Counted from the first letter of the stretch, positions 17,606-27,119 are shown. The stretch is 64,000 nucleotides of DNA from Hyphomicrobiales bacterium (GCA_025359215.1 JANYHE010000115.1:1-64000), one strand, 5' to 3'. The notes: generated by a model from the letters alone, not told the origin. Made by a program: numbers and translations.

Positions 17606-18769
17606 TCATCCGCGAGCAGCCATCGGCTTGGGGCTGTTTGCAACTCGGGGGTTGAAGGGTGCAGCGCCCAGTTTGTCGCTGGGCAAAACATCGGGTCGCG
17701 ACCATTCCCGGCGCGCCGTTTCGGATAGAACAAGGCCGTGGCCGGGGTGGTCAGGCAGATAGGCCCAGCCGTCACGAATCTCGATGGGCTGATCGACAAG
17801 ATGATCGAAATTCTGGAACGAATATTCCAGCCATTCCACTTCAGGAAGTGCGCAGGCCATATGGATGCCTACTTCGAGGAAGGTGTTGCCCAGCGAGACC
17901 GGCACGCCAAGTTCTGCCGCAAGCCAGCCGGTGCGCATCACATCGGTCACCTGACCATGTACGTTCAGAATATCGGTGCCGCCCGCCAGCATTAATTGGC
18001 GTTTGCCGGCGGCATCGAGATATTCGCCAGAATTGATCATGGTCCAGGGTGTGCAATTGCGCAAAAGGCGCAGACCTTCAAAATCCAACCGCAGGATCGG
18101 GTCTTCCACCCAAAGCAGGCTGAACCCCGCCTTATGAATAGCATCGATCTTGACCAAAGCCTCCTTGGCGCCCCAAGCCTCGTTGGCGTCGACCATGAAT
18201 TGTGCATCCGGCCCTACGGCCTTTATAACCAATTCCAGTCGGTGGAGATCCCAAGCGAAATCAGGGTTGCCGACCTTGATCTTGAATGTGTTGTAGCCGA
18301 TAGAGCGAGCGTGGCCAAAGAACTCAACGAAATCAGCATCGCTCAAGTGATAATCGAGGCCGGACGCATAGGCGCGGACTTTGTTGCAACAGCCTCCGAG
18401 AAGCGTTCCCAGCGGCATGCCCACCTGCTTGGCCGCAAGATCCCAAAGGGCAACCTGGAGCGCTTCGTGAAACGGCAGGCTATAGGGACGCTGATTGCCT
18501 CCGCGTGGGCGGCTAATACGATGGACCAAAGCCAATGGCGATTGGCCAACAAGGTCCGGCCAAACTTCACTCTCAAAGACACGGGTGATTTCCGCGTTAG
18601 ACGGCAAGGGCACAAAAAGAGTTTGTGCAAAACCCAGACCGCTTCTCCCTTTTTCATCAAACAGCTCAATTGCCGCAACATTTGCGTCTTCAGCGCGGAC
18701 TTGGCTATCACCAATTATGCGATCCCTTGCAAACTGGAAACGCGTAATGATGAATGATGAAATCCTCAT
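17606..18769 (-). CDS. Enolase-superfamily sugar-acid dehydratase (mandelate racemase/muconate lactonizing type)
   Basis: 387-residue member of the mandelate racemase/muconate lactonizing group. The catalytic KxK is visible in TFKIKVG (about 165-171), and the metal ligands are Asp in MVDANEAW, Glu in WVEDPI and Glu in NSGEYL. Such enzymes abstract the proton alpha to a carboxylate and usually dehydrate aldonic or aldaric acids. First gene of the second sugar operon and divergent from a GntR regulator with a lactonase behind it. The order oxidation, lactone hydrolysis, dehydration is that of non-phosphorylating L-fucose/L-rhamnose pathways. It is shorter than classical L-fuconate dehydratase (about 440), so the exact acid is open. 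Confidence 0.75.
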   Translation of the reverse strand: MRISSFIITRFQFARDRIIGDSQVRAEDANVAAIELFDEKGRSGLGFAQTLFVPLPSNAEITRVFESEVWPDLVGQSPLALVHRISRPRGGNQRPYSLPFHEALQVALWDLAAKQVGMPLGTLLGGCCNKVRAYASGLDYHLSDADFVEFFGHARSIGYNTFKIKVGNPDFAWDLHRLELVIKAVGPDAQFMVDANEAWGAKEALVKIDAIHKAGFSLLWVEDPILRLDFEGLRLLRNCTPWTMINSGEYLDAAGKRQLMLAGGTDILNVHGQVTDVMRTGWLAAELGVPVSLGNTFLEVGIHMACALPEVEWLEYSFQNFDHLVDQPIEIRDGWAYLPDHPGHGLVLSETARREWSRPDVLPSDKLGAAPFNPRVANSPKPMAARG

Positions 18770-18792
18770 GTTGACCTACTATAAAAATTGTT

Positions 18793-18802
18793 TGATATAT
18801 CA
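18793..18802. promoter_or_regulatory. Candidate GntR operator
   Basis: TGATATATCA, a perfect 10-bp palindrome in the 77-bp gap between the divergent dehydratase and GntR genes. GntR regulators of the FCD type commonly bind short AT-rich palindromes in such gaps. Function inferred from place and symmetry only. Confidence 0.45.
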
Positions 18803-18846
18803 TCATGAACGGATGATTAAGCTAGAGTCAATAGGGAGAGCCGCAG

Positions 18847-19536
18847 TTGGCCAGTAAAATTCCACGAAAAACTGCTGAGGAAGCAGGCAGCGGCAGCCGC
18901 TTGAGCGATTTGGCCTATACCCGCATCCTCGAAATCCTGTTCAATCGAAAACTACCGGCAGGCTCATTTGTGTCACAAACCGAACTGGTCGAACTGACCG
19001 GAGTGCCAGTAGGGCCATTGCGCGATGCATTGCGCGTGCTGGAGGCCGAAGGCGTATTGAAGATACATCCGCGAACCGGCATACAATTCGTTAAGCCCGG
19101 ATTTGAGCTAACGCGATCAAGCTTTCAGTTTCGCGGGATCATTGAATCGGCTGCTGTCGCGATTTTTGTCGAAATCGCCTTAGAGGCTGAAATCGCGGCC
19201 CTCGCCCAGAGCCACGCCAACATCATAACCGAAGTCGAGCGTGATGGGCTAACCGTGGGTCTAGTTGAACAAATTGAAGCCTTAGAACAAGCACTGCATG
19301 GCACGATCGTGGCGAGCCTTAACAATCCACTTGTTGATGCTGCCTATCGCCGTATCCACAATTATTTGAGGCTGCTCCGGCTTGATCGCCGCATCACCAA
19401 GCCTCTGGCTCTTCGCACTTTGCAGGAGCACATGGCCATCATTGAAGCTTGTCAACGGCGCGACCCAGCTGCAGCTGTGACTGCATTGCAGGCTCATTTC
19501 TCTGCGGCGCTGCAAAGAAACCTGGGGCTTTATTAG
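18847..19536 (+). CDS. GntR-family regulator, FCD (FadR) subfamily
   Basis: 229 residues. The winged helix occupies about 20-85, with PAGSFVSQTELVELTGVPVG and PLRDALRVLEAEGVL as the GntR recognition region; the C-terminal FCD ligand domain follows. The reading starts at TTG after GGGAGAG; no better ATG exists in front of the DNA-binding domain. Divergent from the dehydratase operon and upstream of the lactonase gene, so it most likely controls both in response to a pathway sugar acid. Confidence 0.83.
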   Translation: MASKIPRKTAEEAGSGSRLSDLAYTRILEILFNRKLPAGSFVSQTELVELTGVPVGPLRDALRVLEAEGVLKIHPRTGIQFVKPGFELTRSSFQFRGIIESAAVAIFVEIALEAEIAALAQSHANIITEVERDGLTVGLVEQIEALEQALHGTIVASLNNPLVDAAYRRIHNYLRLLRLDRRITKPLALRTLQEHMAIIEACQRRDPAAAVTALQAHFSAALQRNLGLY

Positions 19537-19568
19537 CGAGACCCGCACCGAAAGGGACATCCGGCGGA

Positions 19569-20402
19569 ATGATACAATTTATTGATACGCATCAGCATCT
19601 GATCTTGCGTGACCATTTTGGCTATGACTGGACCGAGGCGATCGATGGATTGGCTGGTCGTGCATTTTCCTTTCGTGAGCGGGGCATGGAAGCGACCGCA
19701 GAAATATCGGGCGCTTTATTCATGGAGTCAGGTGTTAACGACAAAGACTACAAGGCAGAAGCGCGTTTAGTTGCAGGTTGGGTTAAGAAAGGCCACCTTC
19801 TTGGACAAGTTGCCTCGTGCCGCCCCGAAGAAGAGGGCTTGGCTGAGTATCTCGATGAATGTGCAGGGCTTGGCGTCAAAGGCTTTCGCCGCATCCTTCA
19901 CGTCAAACACGATGGCCTTTCACAGACGACGACTTTTCAACAAAATCTGCGAGAGCTTGGGCAGCGTGGTTTACCTTTTGATCTGTGTCTTAGGGACGAT
20001 CAGCATGAGATCAGTGCCGCAATTCTGCGAGCCTGCCCATCGCAGCAATTCATCCTCGACCATTGTGGCAATCCCAACATTGCAGGTGACGGCTTTGAAG
20101 TATGGTCGAAGGGTGTTGAGAGACTGGCAAAATTCCCGCATCTTGCCATCAAACTGTCAGGAATCCCAGTGAAAGCGCGCAGCGATCAGCAAAACGATGC
20201 TGGGCTACACCCTTATATGGAGCGTGTGGCAGAACTTTTCGGGCCTGACCGCGTGGTCTGGGGCGGCGACTGGCCAGTGTGCACAATTGCAGGAGGGCTG
20301 CGCAATTGGATTGATATCAGCAAACGCTTTTTAACCAAACTGAGCGTTGATGAAGCAAAGAAAATTACCCAAACCAATGCTGTGCGGCATTATCAAATTT
20401 GA
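19569..20402 (+). CDS. Amidohydrolase-2 family lactonase (L-fucono/L-rhamnono-lactonase-like)
   Basis: 277-residue TIM-barrel hydrolase. The metal-site HxH is in FIDTHQHLI near the N-terminus, a further conserved His in FILDHCGNPN, and the C-terminal Asp in VWGGDWPVC is typical of the fuconolactonase group (COG3618). It opens the 1,4- or 1,5-lactone formed by sugar 1-dehydrogenation. An upstream extension is open but overlaps the GntR gene; the chosen ATG gives the family N-terminus. It follows GntR by about 30 bp. Together with the aldo/keto reductase and the dehydratase it gives three successive steps of a non-phosphorylating deoxysugar route. Confidence 0.78.
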   Translation: MIQFIDTHQHLILRDHFGYDWTEAIDGLAGRAFSFRERGMEATAEISGALFMESGVNDKDYKAEARLVAGWVKKGHLLGQVASCRPEEEGLAEYLDECAGLGVKGFRRILHVKHDGLSQTTTFQQNLRELGQRGLPFDLCLRDDQHEISAAILRACPSQQFILDHCGNPNIAGDGFEVWSKGVERLAKFPHLAIKLSGIPVKARSDQQNDAGLHPYMERVAELFGPDRVVWGGDWPVCTIAGGLRNWIDISKRFLTKLSVDEAKKITQTNAVRHYQI

Positions 20403-20404
20403 AC

Positions 20405-20775
20405 CTTCGTCAGCCGTCCAGCTTTACGGCGGCCAAAAGCAACTTGTCATCTCTCATTGCCACACTGGGCATGAATTTTGTGCTCCGTGGCATCATACTG
20501 ACCTAAACTGAGGGGAAGTCTATTTCACTTGGGGGCCGACTTCAGGCGATGGATATCTTCTGCCGGTCTGGCTTCGGTATTTGTGGGGGGCACACCGACC
20601 TAGGGCGGCATCGAAACTGTTCATGGCGGTACTATTGGCGCACTAACAGTTTCATTTATCCCAACAGGTATTTTGAGGGCGGGGCTCAGTGGCTTCTATG
20701 GTCAGTTCTTTAACCGACTGATCATTTTTCTCTCACTGCAAGGAAATAGATGGAACCAAATTAGATGTCGGTAAG
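20405..20775 (+). pseudogene. Second relic of a CUT2 (RbsC/RhaQ-like) sugar permease
   Basis: Two pieces of a ribose/rhamnose-type permease remain on the plus strand. One reads SSLIATLGMNFVLRGIILT, a stop codon, then TEGKSISL. The other, in a different frame, reads ASVFVGGTPT, a stop, GGIETVHGGTIGALTVSFIP and TGILRAGLSGFYGQFFNRL before the normal C-terminal stop. The middle, about 100 residues, is missing. It covers some of the same region as the relic at 12.5-12.8 kb, so the two were different permeases, as in transporters with paired permeases such as RhaPQ. Confidence 0.65.
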
Positions 20776-21395
20776 TAGTCGATAGCCCAAATTCATTTCC
20801 CCTGCCCTTGAAAAAAGCTGAGGTAGATTTGAAGTAAGGATGTCGTTTCGCCCTACAGACTGGTTTCAGATAGGGATTGCTGTGGGTTTATCGAACAGAG
20901 AGATAAAGTATTTTTTGAAATTCAAATCACAAGGGCTTGGAGAATAGGACTGACCGTTTTTCAATAATAATTCACTGCGGTACACGCAACTCGCAGTGTC
21001 TTACTGCACACATTGCGAACACGACGGTCACAACGTTATTGATTTATTTTAATTTTCACTCCTATCCATCATGGGGACGATTTTGTGCAATCAGCCACAT
21101 TTGCAAGTTATTGCAGCTATTTGCGTGCATTGTTTTTATTGCGGAAGTTCACGCCGCTACTGACAGAGGCACGCGGTCCAACATCCGTTGCTGCACACAT
21201 TTTGCACACGAGAACTCAAACGCTCGATGATTTCTGCACTGCCCACAAATTGAGAGAGTGGGCCAGACAAGTACTGTCATGCCCGTTTTATCCCGCCATT
21301 TCCAATTGCAGAGCCTACAAGTTTTTCCGATATGTGATGTCCTATTAGCTTTTGAAGAATGCCTTGTTCTCACTCTTCACCAAGAGGTTTGCGAT
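20776..21395. other. Intergenic, no gene recognised
   Basis: About 620 bp without a supportable gene. Short open frames exist on both strands but none has a ribosome-binding site, a plausible protein composition or a recognisable family. It separates the sugar region from the integrase region and may include the far end of the integrated element. Confidence 0.5.
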
Positions 21396-21692
21396 ATGAA
21401 AGACGTCAACTCTCAAAGACCAAACGCGATCGTGCAGCGCTCAATCCAGCAGACAATTCGGAAATGTGAACTTCGGAAGATAGTGCCTCTTGCCGACACC
21501 ACCATCTATCAAATGGAACAACGCGGAGAGTTTCCGAAACGATTCAACTTGTCACCGCGCTGCGTGGTATGGAGTTTAATTGAAGTCGAAGACTGGGTAG
21601 AGTCACGTCGTCAAGATTCAATAATTTCTGAAACCAAGCGGCCGCCATTTCCTGATGTACGCCAACGCAAATTTCGTCCGGTACGAACATGA
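21396..21692 (+). CDS. AlpA-like phage/island transcriptional regulator
   Basis: 98 residues. The motif LRKIVPLADTTIYQMEQRGEF followed by PKRFNLSPRCVVWSLIEVEDWV is the AlpA/MerR-like excisionase fold (the first stretch is described here at its limit; residues about 31-75). AGAGG lies nine bases before the ATG. AlpA proteins activate integrase or excision genes of P4-type elements. It points towards the integrase, which is on the opposite strand 48 bp away, so the pair is convergent. Confidence 0.7.
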   Translation: MKDVNSQRPNAIVQRSIQQTIRKCELRKIVPLADTTIYQMEQRGEFPKRFNLSPRCVVWSLIEVEDWVESRRQDSIISETKRPPFPDVRQRKFRPVRT

Positions 21693-21739
21693 TATCAAAT
21701 TCGCCAGAAGAATATTCGGGCATGCGCAGCCCATACAGA

Positions 21740-22995
21740 CTAATTACAATTTGAGACGAGCATTTGCATTGATGGTGGGTAGAGTGTGGGACTATGATTT
21801 TTGCCCGCAATCCAAGCGTCAATGATGTCGGCCCATTCTTGCATCATATGCCGACGTTGCTGCTCGTATTCGGCTTTGTTGTAGACACCACGGGATGAAC
21901 GACCCTCCTCATGGGCAAGGCACTTTTCAATCCAATCACGATTGAAACCCAATTCGTTCAGAAGCGTCGATCCGGTACGACGCAGATCGTGAACTGTGAA
22001 TGGCTCAAGTGGAAGTGCTTTTTGCTTTGCGCTAACGGCTATCGCCGACGTTATTCTGTTAAAGGTCGCGCGAGACATGGGTGCATCGGCGTCGTAACGT
22101 GACGGTAGGAGATACCTTGAATTTCCAGCGCATGTTTTGAGCGCAATCAGAATGTCGAGTGCTTGCTGCGAAAGATACACATTGTGTGCCTTGGATCGCT
22201 TCATTCGTTCTTTCGGAATGGACCAAACTGCGTTTTCGAAATCAACTTCGCTCCAAACTGCATCTTGGAGTTCGCTCTTTCTCACCATCGTGAGTAGAAT
22301 AAGCTTCAGGCCAATACGAATGGTTGGCAGCGTGGCAACATGTTCAAGAAGCTGAAACATGATGCGAATTTCGGGTGCAGACAGGGCACGGTCTTTTGGC
22401 TGAAATGTTGCAATGGAGGCAGGGCCAACTTCATCAGCAGGGTTGGCAACTTTTTGTCCATGAAGGATTGCATAAGCAAATATCTGTTTGACAATATCCC
22501 GCACATGAATGGCTGTGACAGGAGCACCCCTATCTTTCACCTTCGCGCAGAGCTGCCGTAGTCATCTGGTGTAATCTCGGTAAGCAGGCGCTGCTTCCAG
22601 AACGGCAAAATATCACGATCAAAAATCGATTTCCGCATGGAACGCGTGCTGTCTGCCATCGTAGCATCTTTGAGCCACAACTGCCCTAAAGCACCAAAGC
22701 TATGCTCGATCAGCTGTTTCCTTCTGTCGCGCTGTTTTTCAAGCGCAGGGGACTCCCCTTCGGCCACCATCTTCCGTGCTGCTGCACAGCGTTCCCGGGC
22801 TATTGAGAGCGTCATTCCATCATCACCGTAACGACCAATCGTAAGCGTCTCTCGACGACCGTTGAGACGGTAGTCATAGCGGAAAGTGACCTGCCCCGTG
22901 TTTGTGACAAAGGCATACATACCGTCGCGATCCGCGATCTTGTAGGATTTGTCCTTTAATTTCAGCTTTTTAAGCGCCAGATCAGTCAGCATCGG
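21740..22995 (-). pseudogene. P4-type tyrosine integrase, interrupted by a one-base frameshift
   Basis: Site-specific recombinase next to guaA. The N-terminal part (LTDLALKKLKLKDKSYKIAD, then GRYGDDGMTLSIARE) is the P4-integrase arm-binding domain. The frame breaks near 22560 and continues as KDRGAPVTAIHVRDIVKQIF. Catalytic residues all remain: Arg in LTMVRKSEL, His-x-x-Arg in VHDLRRTGS, His in LAHEEGR and Tyr in GVYNKAEY. Restoring one C (GATGACTACGG to GATGACCTACGG) gives about 418 residues. The start could also lie 10 codons upstream. Either a recently inactivated integrase or a sequencing slip. Confidence 0.78.
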
Positions 22996-23039
22996 CAGTG
23001 CCTCATCAACCAAAGAATTCGCCATTCCCTGATCAATTC

Positions 23040-23193
23040 TACCGTCAAACAATATACCGTCAACTACTAAATATTAAACAATTAAAACAATTAGTTATGT
23101 GTATATTTGTAGCCTTTCTTGAAAAATATGCCTGACGGTACGTTGATTTTCAAAGGTCTAGCGAATGCACGGTACCGTCAATTTTACCGTCAA
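23040..23193. repeat. Five TACCGTCA repeats between the integrase and guaA
   Basis: TACCGTCAA occurs directly repeated at 23040-23048, 23055-23063, 23173-23181 and 23185-23193, and TACCGTCA inverted at 23133-23140. They form two close pairs (15 and 12 bp apart) around one inverted copy in AT-rich DNA. Short repeats of this kind beside an integrase are typical arm-type binding sites of an attachment region. Alternatively they could be regulator sites controlling the integrase. Confidence 0.6.
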
Positions 23194-23307
23194 AAAAATC
23201 CGCGTACAGTCGATAGTTAGCAATAGCTGCCACCGTATAAATTATTTAATATCAATATCTTAAGATAATATTCAAATAGATGCCGATTGATCTAAAATAC
23301 AATATAA

Positions 23308-24858
23308 TTATTCCCACTCGATGGTGCCCGGTGGTTTGCTGGTCACGTCATAAACCACCCGGTTGATGCCCTTAACTTCATTGATAATGCGGGTGGCTGC
23401 GCGGCCTAGGAAGTTCATATCGAAGGGAAAGAAATCAGCCGTCATTCCGTCGACAGATGTGACAGCACGCAAGGCTAACACCCGGTCATAAGTGCGGCCA
23501 TCACCCATCACGCCCACCGTTTGCACAGGGAGCAGCACTGAAAACGCCTGCCAAATTTTATCGTAAAGTCCCGCTTTGCGAATTTCATCAATATAAATCG
23601 CATCAGCTTTTTGCAAAATCAAAAGCTTCTCGCGAGTCACGCCGCCTGGCAATCGGATTGCTAAACCGGGTCCCGGGAACGGATGTCGACCAATGAAATG
23701 TGCAGGCAAACCAAGCTCTTGTCCTAATTTTCTCACTTCATCTTTGAAGAGTTCGCGCAAGGGCTCAACCAGCTTCATCTTCATCCGATCAGGAAGCCCG
23801 CCCACATTATGGTGGCTCTTGATGGTAACGGATGGCCCCCCTGTAAATGAAACACTTTCGATCACATCAGGATACAACGTGCCCTGCGCAAGAAAATCAG
23901 CCCCGCCGAGTTTGGCCGCTTCGCGTTCGAACACTTCGATGAACAAACGTCCAATGGTTTTGCGTTTGGTTTCGGGATCAACTTCGCCTTCCAAAGCCGT
24001 GATAAATTCCTCCGAGGCATCCACATGCACCAATTGCAAATTATAATGTTCGCGGAACATTTGAACCACATCGGCCGCTTCATTCATCCGCATCAACCCA
24101 TGGTCCACCAAAACGCAAGTGAGTTGGTCTCCTACCGCCTCATGGATCAGCAATGCGGCAACTGATGAATCAACCCCGCCTGAAAGACCACACAGCACCC
24201 TGCCCCTGCCCACTTGAGCGCGAATGCGGGTCACTGCCTCAGCGCGGAATGCGGCCATGGTCCAATCAGGTTTGCAGCCTGCAATCTTCAAAACAAAATT
24301 CTGAATAAGCTTGGCCCCATCTGGCGTGTGATGAACTTCAGGATGGAACATGGTGGTGTAAATGCGCTGTGCTTCGTTGGAAGCAATGGCGAATGGGGCA
24401 TTTTCTGATGACGCCTTTACAGTAAAACCAGCGGGCAGCTCCGTCACGCGGTCGCCATGGCTCATCCACACAGGATGCCGCTCACCCACAGTCCACAAAC
24501 CATCGAACAAGGCCGATGGCGCTTTGATATCAATATCAGCCCGGCCAAATTCCGCCGCATGGCCCCCTTCAACCACACCGCCAAGCTGCACAGCGGTGGT
24601 TTGCTGGCCATAACAAATCGCCATAATGGGAAGGCCAGAATCAAAAATGGATTGTGGAGCACGGGGGCTGCCATCACGCGTCACTGAATCCGGCCCGCCG
24701 GAAAGAATAACCGCCTTTGGCTTCATGCGGACGAAAGCAGCCTCCGCCTTTTGAAAAGGCACCACCTCAGAATAAACCCCCATCTCTCGCACGCGCCGCG
24801 CGATGAGTTGTGTAACCTGAGACCCGAAATCGATAATTAGAACCTGATCATGTTGCAT
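23308..24858 (-). CDS. guaA: GMP synthase (glutamine-hydrolysing)
   Basis: Final step of guanine nucleotide synthesis: XMP plus glutamine and ATP to GMP. 516 residues, normal length. The N-terminal class-I glutamine amidotransferase has its nucleophile Cys in [10 protein letters not shown] and His in [10 protein letters not shown]. The ATP-pyrophosphatase P-loop is [13 protein letters not shown], and the C-terminus ends GTIEWE as in all GuaA proteins. The 3' end is a known integration target for genomic islands, and an integrase lies just downstream here. Confidence 0.97.
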   Translation of the reverse strand: MQHDQVLIIDFGSQVTQLIARRVREMGVYSEVVPFQKAEAAFVRMKPKAVILSGGPDSVTRDGSPRAPQSIFDSGLPIMAICYGQQTTAVQLGGVVEGGHAAEFGRADIDIKAPSALFDGLWTVGERHPVWMSHGDRVTELPAGFTVKASSENAPFAIASNEAQRIYTTMFHPEVHHTPDGAKLIQNFVLKIAGCKPDWTMAAFRAEAVTRIRAQVGRGRVLCGLSGGVDSSVAALLIHEAVGDQLTCVLVDHGLMRMNEAADVVQMFREHYNLQLVHVDASEEFITALEGEVDPETKRKTIGRLFIEVFEREAAKLGGADFLAQGTLYPDVIESVSFTGGPSVTIKSHHNVGGLPDRMKMKLVEPLRELFKDEVRKLGQELGLPAHFIGRHPFPGPGLAIRLPGGVTREKLLILQKADAIYIDEIRKAGLYDKIWQAFSVLLPVQTVGVMGDGRTYDRVLALRAVTSVDGMTADFFPFDMNFLGRAATRIINEVKGINRVVYDVTSKPPGTIEWE

Positions 24859-24907
24859 GACGGGCGATTAAGGGAAATGATAGGAATCTGCAAGAAGGAC
24901 AATGCCG

Positions 24908-25297
24908 ATGCCAAAAATGACAATTGACGCAATATCCGTGACCAGCAGCGACATGGCCAGATCAGTAAAGTTCTATACATTGCTGGGTTTTGAGTTCCCT
25001 AAATTTGAACCTAACGAAGATCATATAGAACCCATCACCAAAGATGGCGATGTGCGCTTAATGATTGATGAAGCAAAATTTATGAAGTCTATGACAGGAG
25101 TATCACCAAAACCTCCAACGCACTCCTCCTTCGCGATGAAATGCGAAACTGCCGCCGAAGTAGATAATTGCATCACCAGCGTCAAGGCTGCGGGCTTCAC
25201 TGTGATCAAAGAACCATGGGACGCATTCTGGGGCCAGCGTTATGCGATTGCAGCTGATCCAGATGGCTACAAGGTTGATATTTTCGCGTGGATTTAG
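24908..25297 (+). CDS. VOC (glyoxalase/bleomycin-resistance fold) family protein
   Basis: 129-residue single-domain vicinal-oxygen-chelate protein: [20 protein letters not shown] at the start and [16 protein letters not shown] at the end are the paired beta-alpha-beta modules. Substrate and reaction are not predictable; relatives include antibiotic-binding proteins and small dioxygenases. Two ATGs six bases apart are possible; the second is preferred because AGAAGGA is then 8 bases away. Divergent from guaA and overlapping the end of mntH by 4 bases in the convergent sense. Confidence 0.72.
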   Translation: MPKMTIDAISVTSSDMARSVKFYTLLGFEFPKFEPNEDHIEPITKDGDVRLMIDEAKFMKSMTGVSPKPPTHSSFAMKCETAAEVDNCITSVKAAGFTVIKEPWDAFWGQRYAIAADPDGYKVDIFAWI

Positions 25298-26619
25298 CCA
25301 AACGCCAAATCCCACAATAACTTCACATTCAGACCAATAACAACGATGGCCACCAACCACGAAATGGCGGTCAACCACAGCGGTGAAACCAAATCGCCCA
25401 TTTTTGCTCTATTCGCTGTGAACATCACCAATGGCACCACGGCGAAAGGCAATTGAAAAGCCAAAATCACCTGACTAAAAATCAGCAAAAATCCTGTGCC
25501 GCTGGTGCCATAAATAATGGTCACCGCAGCAGCAGGAACAATGGCAACACCACGTGTAATTAACCTGCGCATCCAAGCGGGCAAACGAATGTTGAGGAAC
25601 CCTTCCATCACAATCTGGCCCGCCAGTGTGGCTGTCACCGTCGAGTTCAAGCCACAACACAACAACGCAATGGCAAAAAGTTTGGGTGCGAGCAAAGACC
25701 CAACCAAGGGCGCCAGCATTTTGTGGGCGTCGCCAATTTCTGCCACGGTGGTGTTGCCTGATTTATGAAATGTGGCCGCTGCCAATATCAGAATGGAGGC
25801 ATTCACCAGAAGTGCAAAACACAAAGCAAATGTGGAATCAAATGTAGCAAAGCGTAAGGCTGATTTTTTCTCAGCGAGGCTTTCGCCAAAATCGCGCGTC
25901 TGCACAATGCCAGAATGCAGATAAAGATTATGCGGCATAACCGTGGCACCAATAATCCCCAGCGCCAAATAAAGCATGTTCTTATTGTGCAACACATCAG
26001 TGGTGGGCGCAAAACCGCGCAACACGCCGCCCCAATCAGGATCAGCCAAAGCGATTTGAAACATGAAACAGGCGAAGATCACAGCCAGCAGCGCAATGAC
26101 AAAGGCTTCAACCCAGCGAAAGCCCAGCCGCTGCAACAACAGAATGATAAACACATCCAGCGCGGTGATAATCACGCCAATTTCCAATGGAATGCCGAAC
26201 AGCAAGTTCAGCCCGATGGCCGTGCCCACAACTTCAGCCACATCTGTGGCGATGATAGCAATTTCGGCAAATATCCACAGCATAAAAGCCACAGGTTTTG
26301 GAAAAGCATCGCGGCAGGCTTGTGCCAAATCACGACCTGAGGCGATAGCAAGACGGGCGCACAACGACTGCAAAATAATCGCCATAATGTTCGAAAGCAA
26401 CGCCACAAACAAAAGCGCATAACCAAATTGCGCACCACCGGCAATTGCCGTAGCCCAATTGCCCGGGTCCATATAACCCACAGATACGAGGAATCCGGGG
26501 CCCACAAATGCCAGCGCACGTTTAAAAATTGATCCGGAACGCAAGACCGGAACCGTGCGAAACACATCCATCAACGATGCCTCGCCTCGTCCTTGCCGCC
26601 AGTTTTTGATCTGGTTCAT
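25294..26619 (-). CDS. mntH: MntH, Nramp-family manganese/divalent metal transporter
   Basis: Proton-coupled Mn(II)/Fe(II) importer, 441 residues, about 11 membrane helices. The two metal-site motifs are present: DPGN in helix 1 ([16 protein letters not shown]) and MPH in helix 6 ([13 protein letters not shown]). Divergent from an MntR-type repressor with an inverted repeat in the 50-bp gap, so uptake is expected to be shut off at high manganese. Confidence 0.93.
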   Translation of the reverse strand: MNQIKNWRQGRGEASLMDVFRTVPVLRSGSIFKRALAFVGPGFLVSVGYMDPGNWATAIAGGAQFGYALLFVALLSNIMAIILQSLCARLAIASGRDLAQACRDAFPKPVAFMLWIFAEIAIIATDVAEVVGTAIGLNLLFGIPLEIGVIITALDVFIILLLQRLGFRWVEAFVIALLAVIFACFMFQIALADPDWGGVLRGFAPTTDVLHNKNMLYLALGIIGATVMPHNLYLHSGIVQTRDFGESLAEKKSALRFATFDSTFALCFALLVNASILILAAATFHKSGNTTVAEIGDAHKMLAPLVGSLLAPKLFAIALLCCGLNSTVTATLAGQIVMEGFLNIRLPAWMRRLITRGVAIVPAAAVTIIYGTSGTGFLLIFSQVILAFQLPFAVVPLVMFTANRAKMGDLVSPLWLTAISWLVAIVVIGLNVKLLWDLAFG

Positions 26620-26628
26620 TTAGAAAGT

Positions 26629-26642
26629 TTAGCATAGGCTAA
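26629..26642. promoter_or_regulatory. Candidate MntR box between mntH and mntR
   Basis: TTAGC-ATAG-GCTAA is an inverted repeat 9 bp upstream of mntH. A similar half (ATAGGCTAA) follows at about 26653-26661, just before mntR. Position between the divergent regulator and transporter and the partial duplication support an operator. Confidence 0.6.
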
Positions 26643-26669
26643 CTTATATGCAATAGGCTAAGATATGTT

Positions 26670-27119
26670 ATGGCGTTAGGAAATAGAAAAGGAACAAATG
26701 CAAAGCTGCGTTCCGCAGCCTTCAAGCGTGTGCGTGCAGATCATTCAGCCGAACTGGCAGGCGATTATGTTGAAATGATCGCTGATCTCATTGACGATCA
26801 TGGCGAAGCGCGCTGCACCGACATTGCCATGCGCCTTGGCGTTGCCAATGCCACAGTGGTGAAAACGCTCAAGCGCCTCACTGATCAAGGGCTCGTCACG
26901 CAAGAGCCTTACCGAGCCATTTTTCTAACAGGTGAAGGGTGGAAACTTGCGGAAGACGGCAAACGAAAACACCAGATCGTTGAACAGTTTTTGCTCGCTT
27001 TGGGTGTCCCCGCTGATACAGCAAAAATTGACGCTGAAGGCATAGAACACCATGTCAGCGCAGACACGCTGAAGGCCATGGCGAAATTTGTCTCGCGCAA
27101 TCCATTTCACTCCCGGTAA
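26670..27119 (+). CDS. mntR: MntR, DtxR-family manganese-responsive repressor
   Basis: 149 residues. Winged helix at about 30-85 (DIAMRLGVANATVVKTLKRL) and a dimerisation/metal domain with KRKHQIVEQFLLALGV and AEGIEHHVS, the typical metal-ligand His/Glu motif of the MntR/DtxR family. It lacks a C-terminal SH3 domain, as MntR does. It senses Mn(II) and represses the divergent mntH. The start has no strong ribosome-binding site, but the N-terminus agrees with alphaproteobacterial MntR. Confidence 0.88.
   Translation: MALGNRKGTNAKLRSAAFKRVRADHSAELAGDYVEMIADLIDDHGEARCTDIAMRLGVANATVVKTLKRLTDQGLVTQEPYRAIFLTGEGWKLAEDGKRKHQIVEQFLLALGVPADTAKIDAEGIEHHVSADTLKAMAKFVSRNPFHSR

Noticed and set aside
12449-20775. 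Hypothesis that the two permease relics are halves of one gene split by an inversion of the 8-kb segment
   Set aside because: The plus-strand relic starts with SSLIATLGMNFVLRG, the same region as IPSMIVTLATNAVAQG in the minus-strand relic. The overlap means two paralogues, not two halves.
20937-21348. Short plus-strand reading frames before the AlpA-like gene
   Set aside because: No plausible start site, Cys/His-rich random composition, overlapping frames, no recognisable family.
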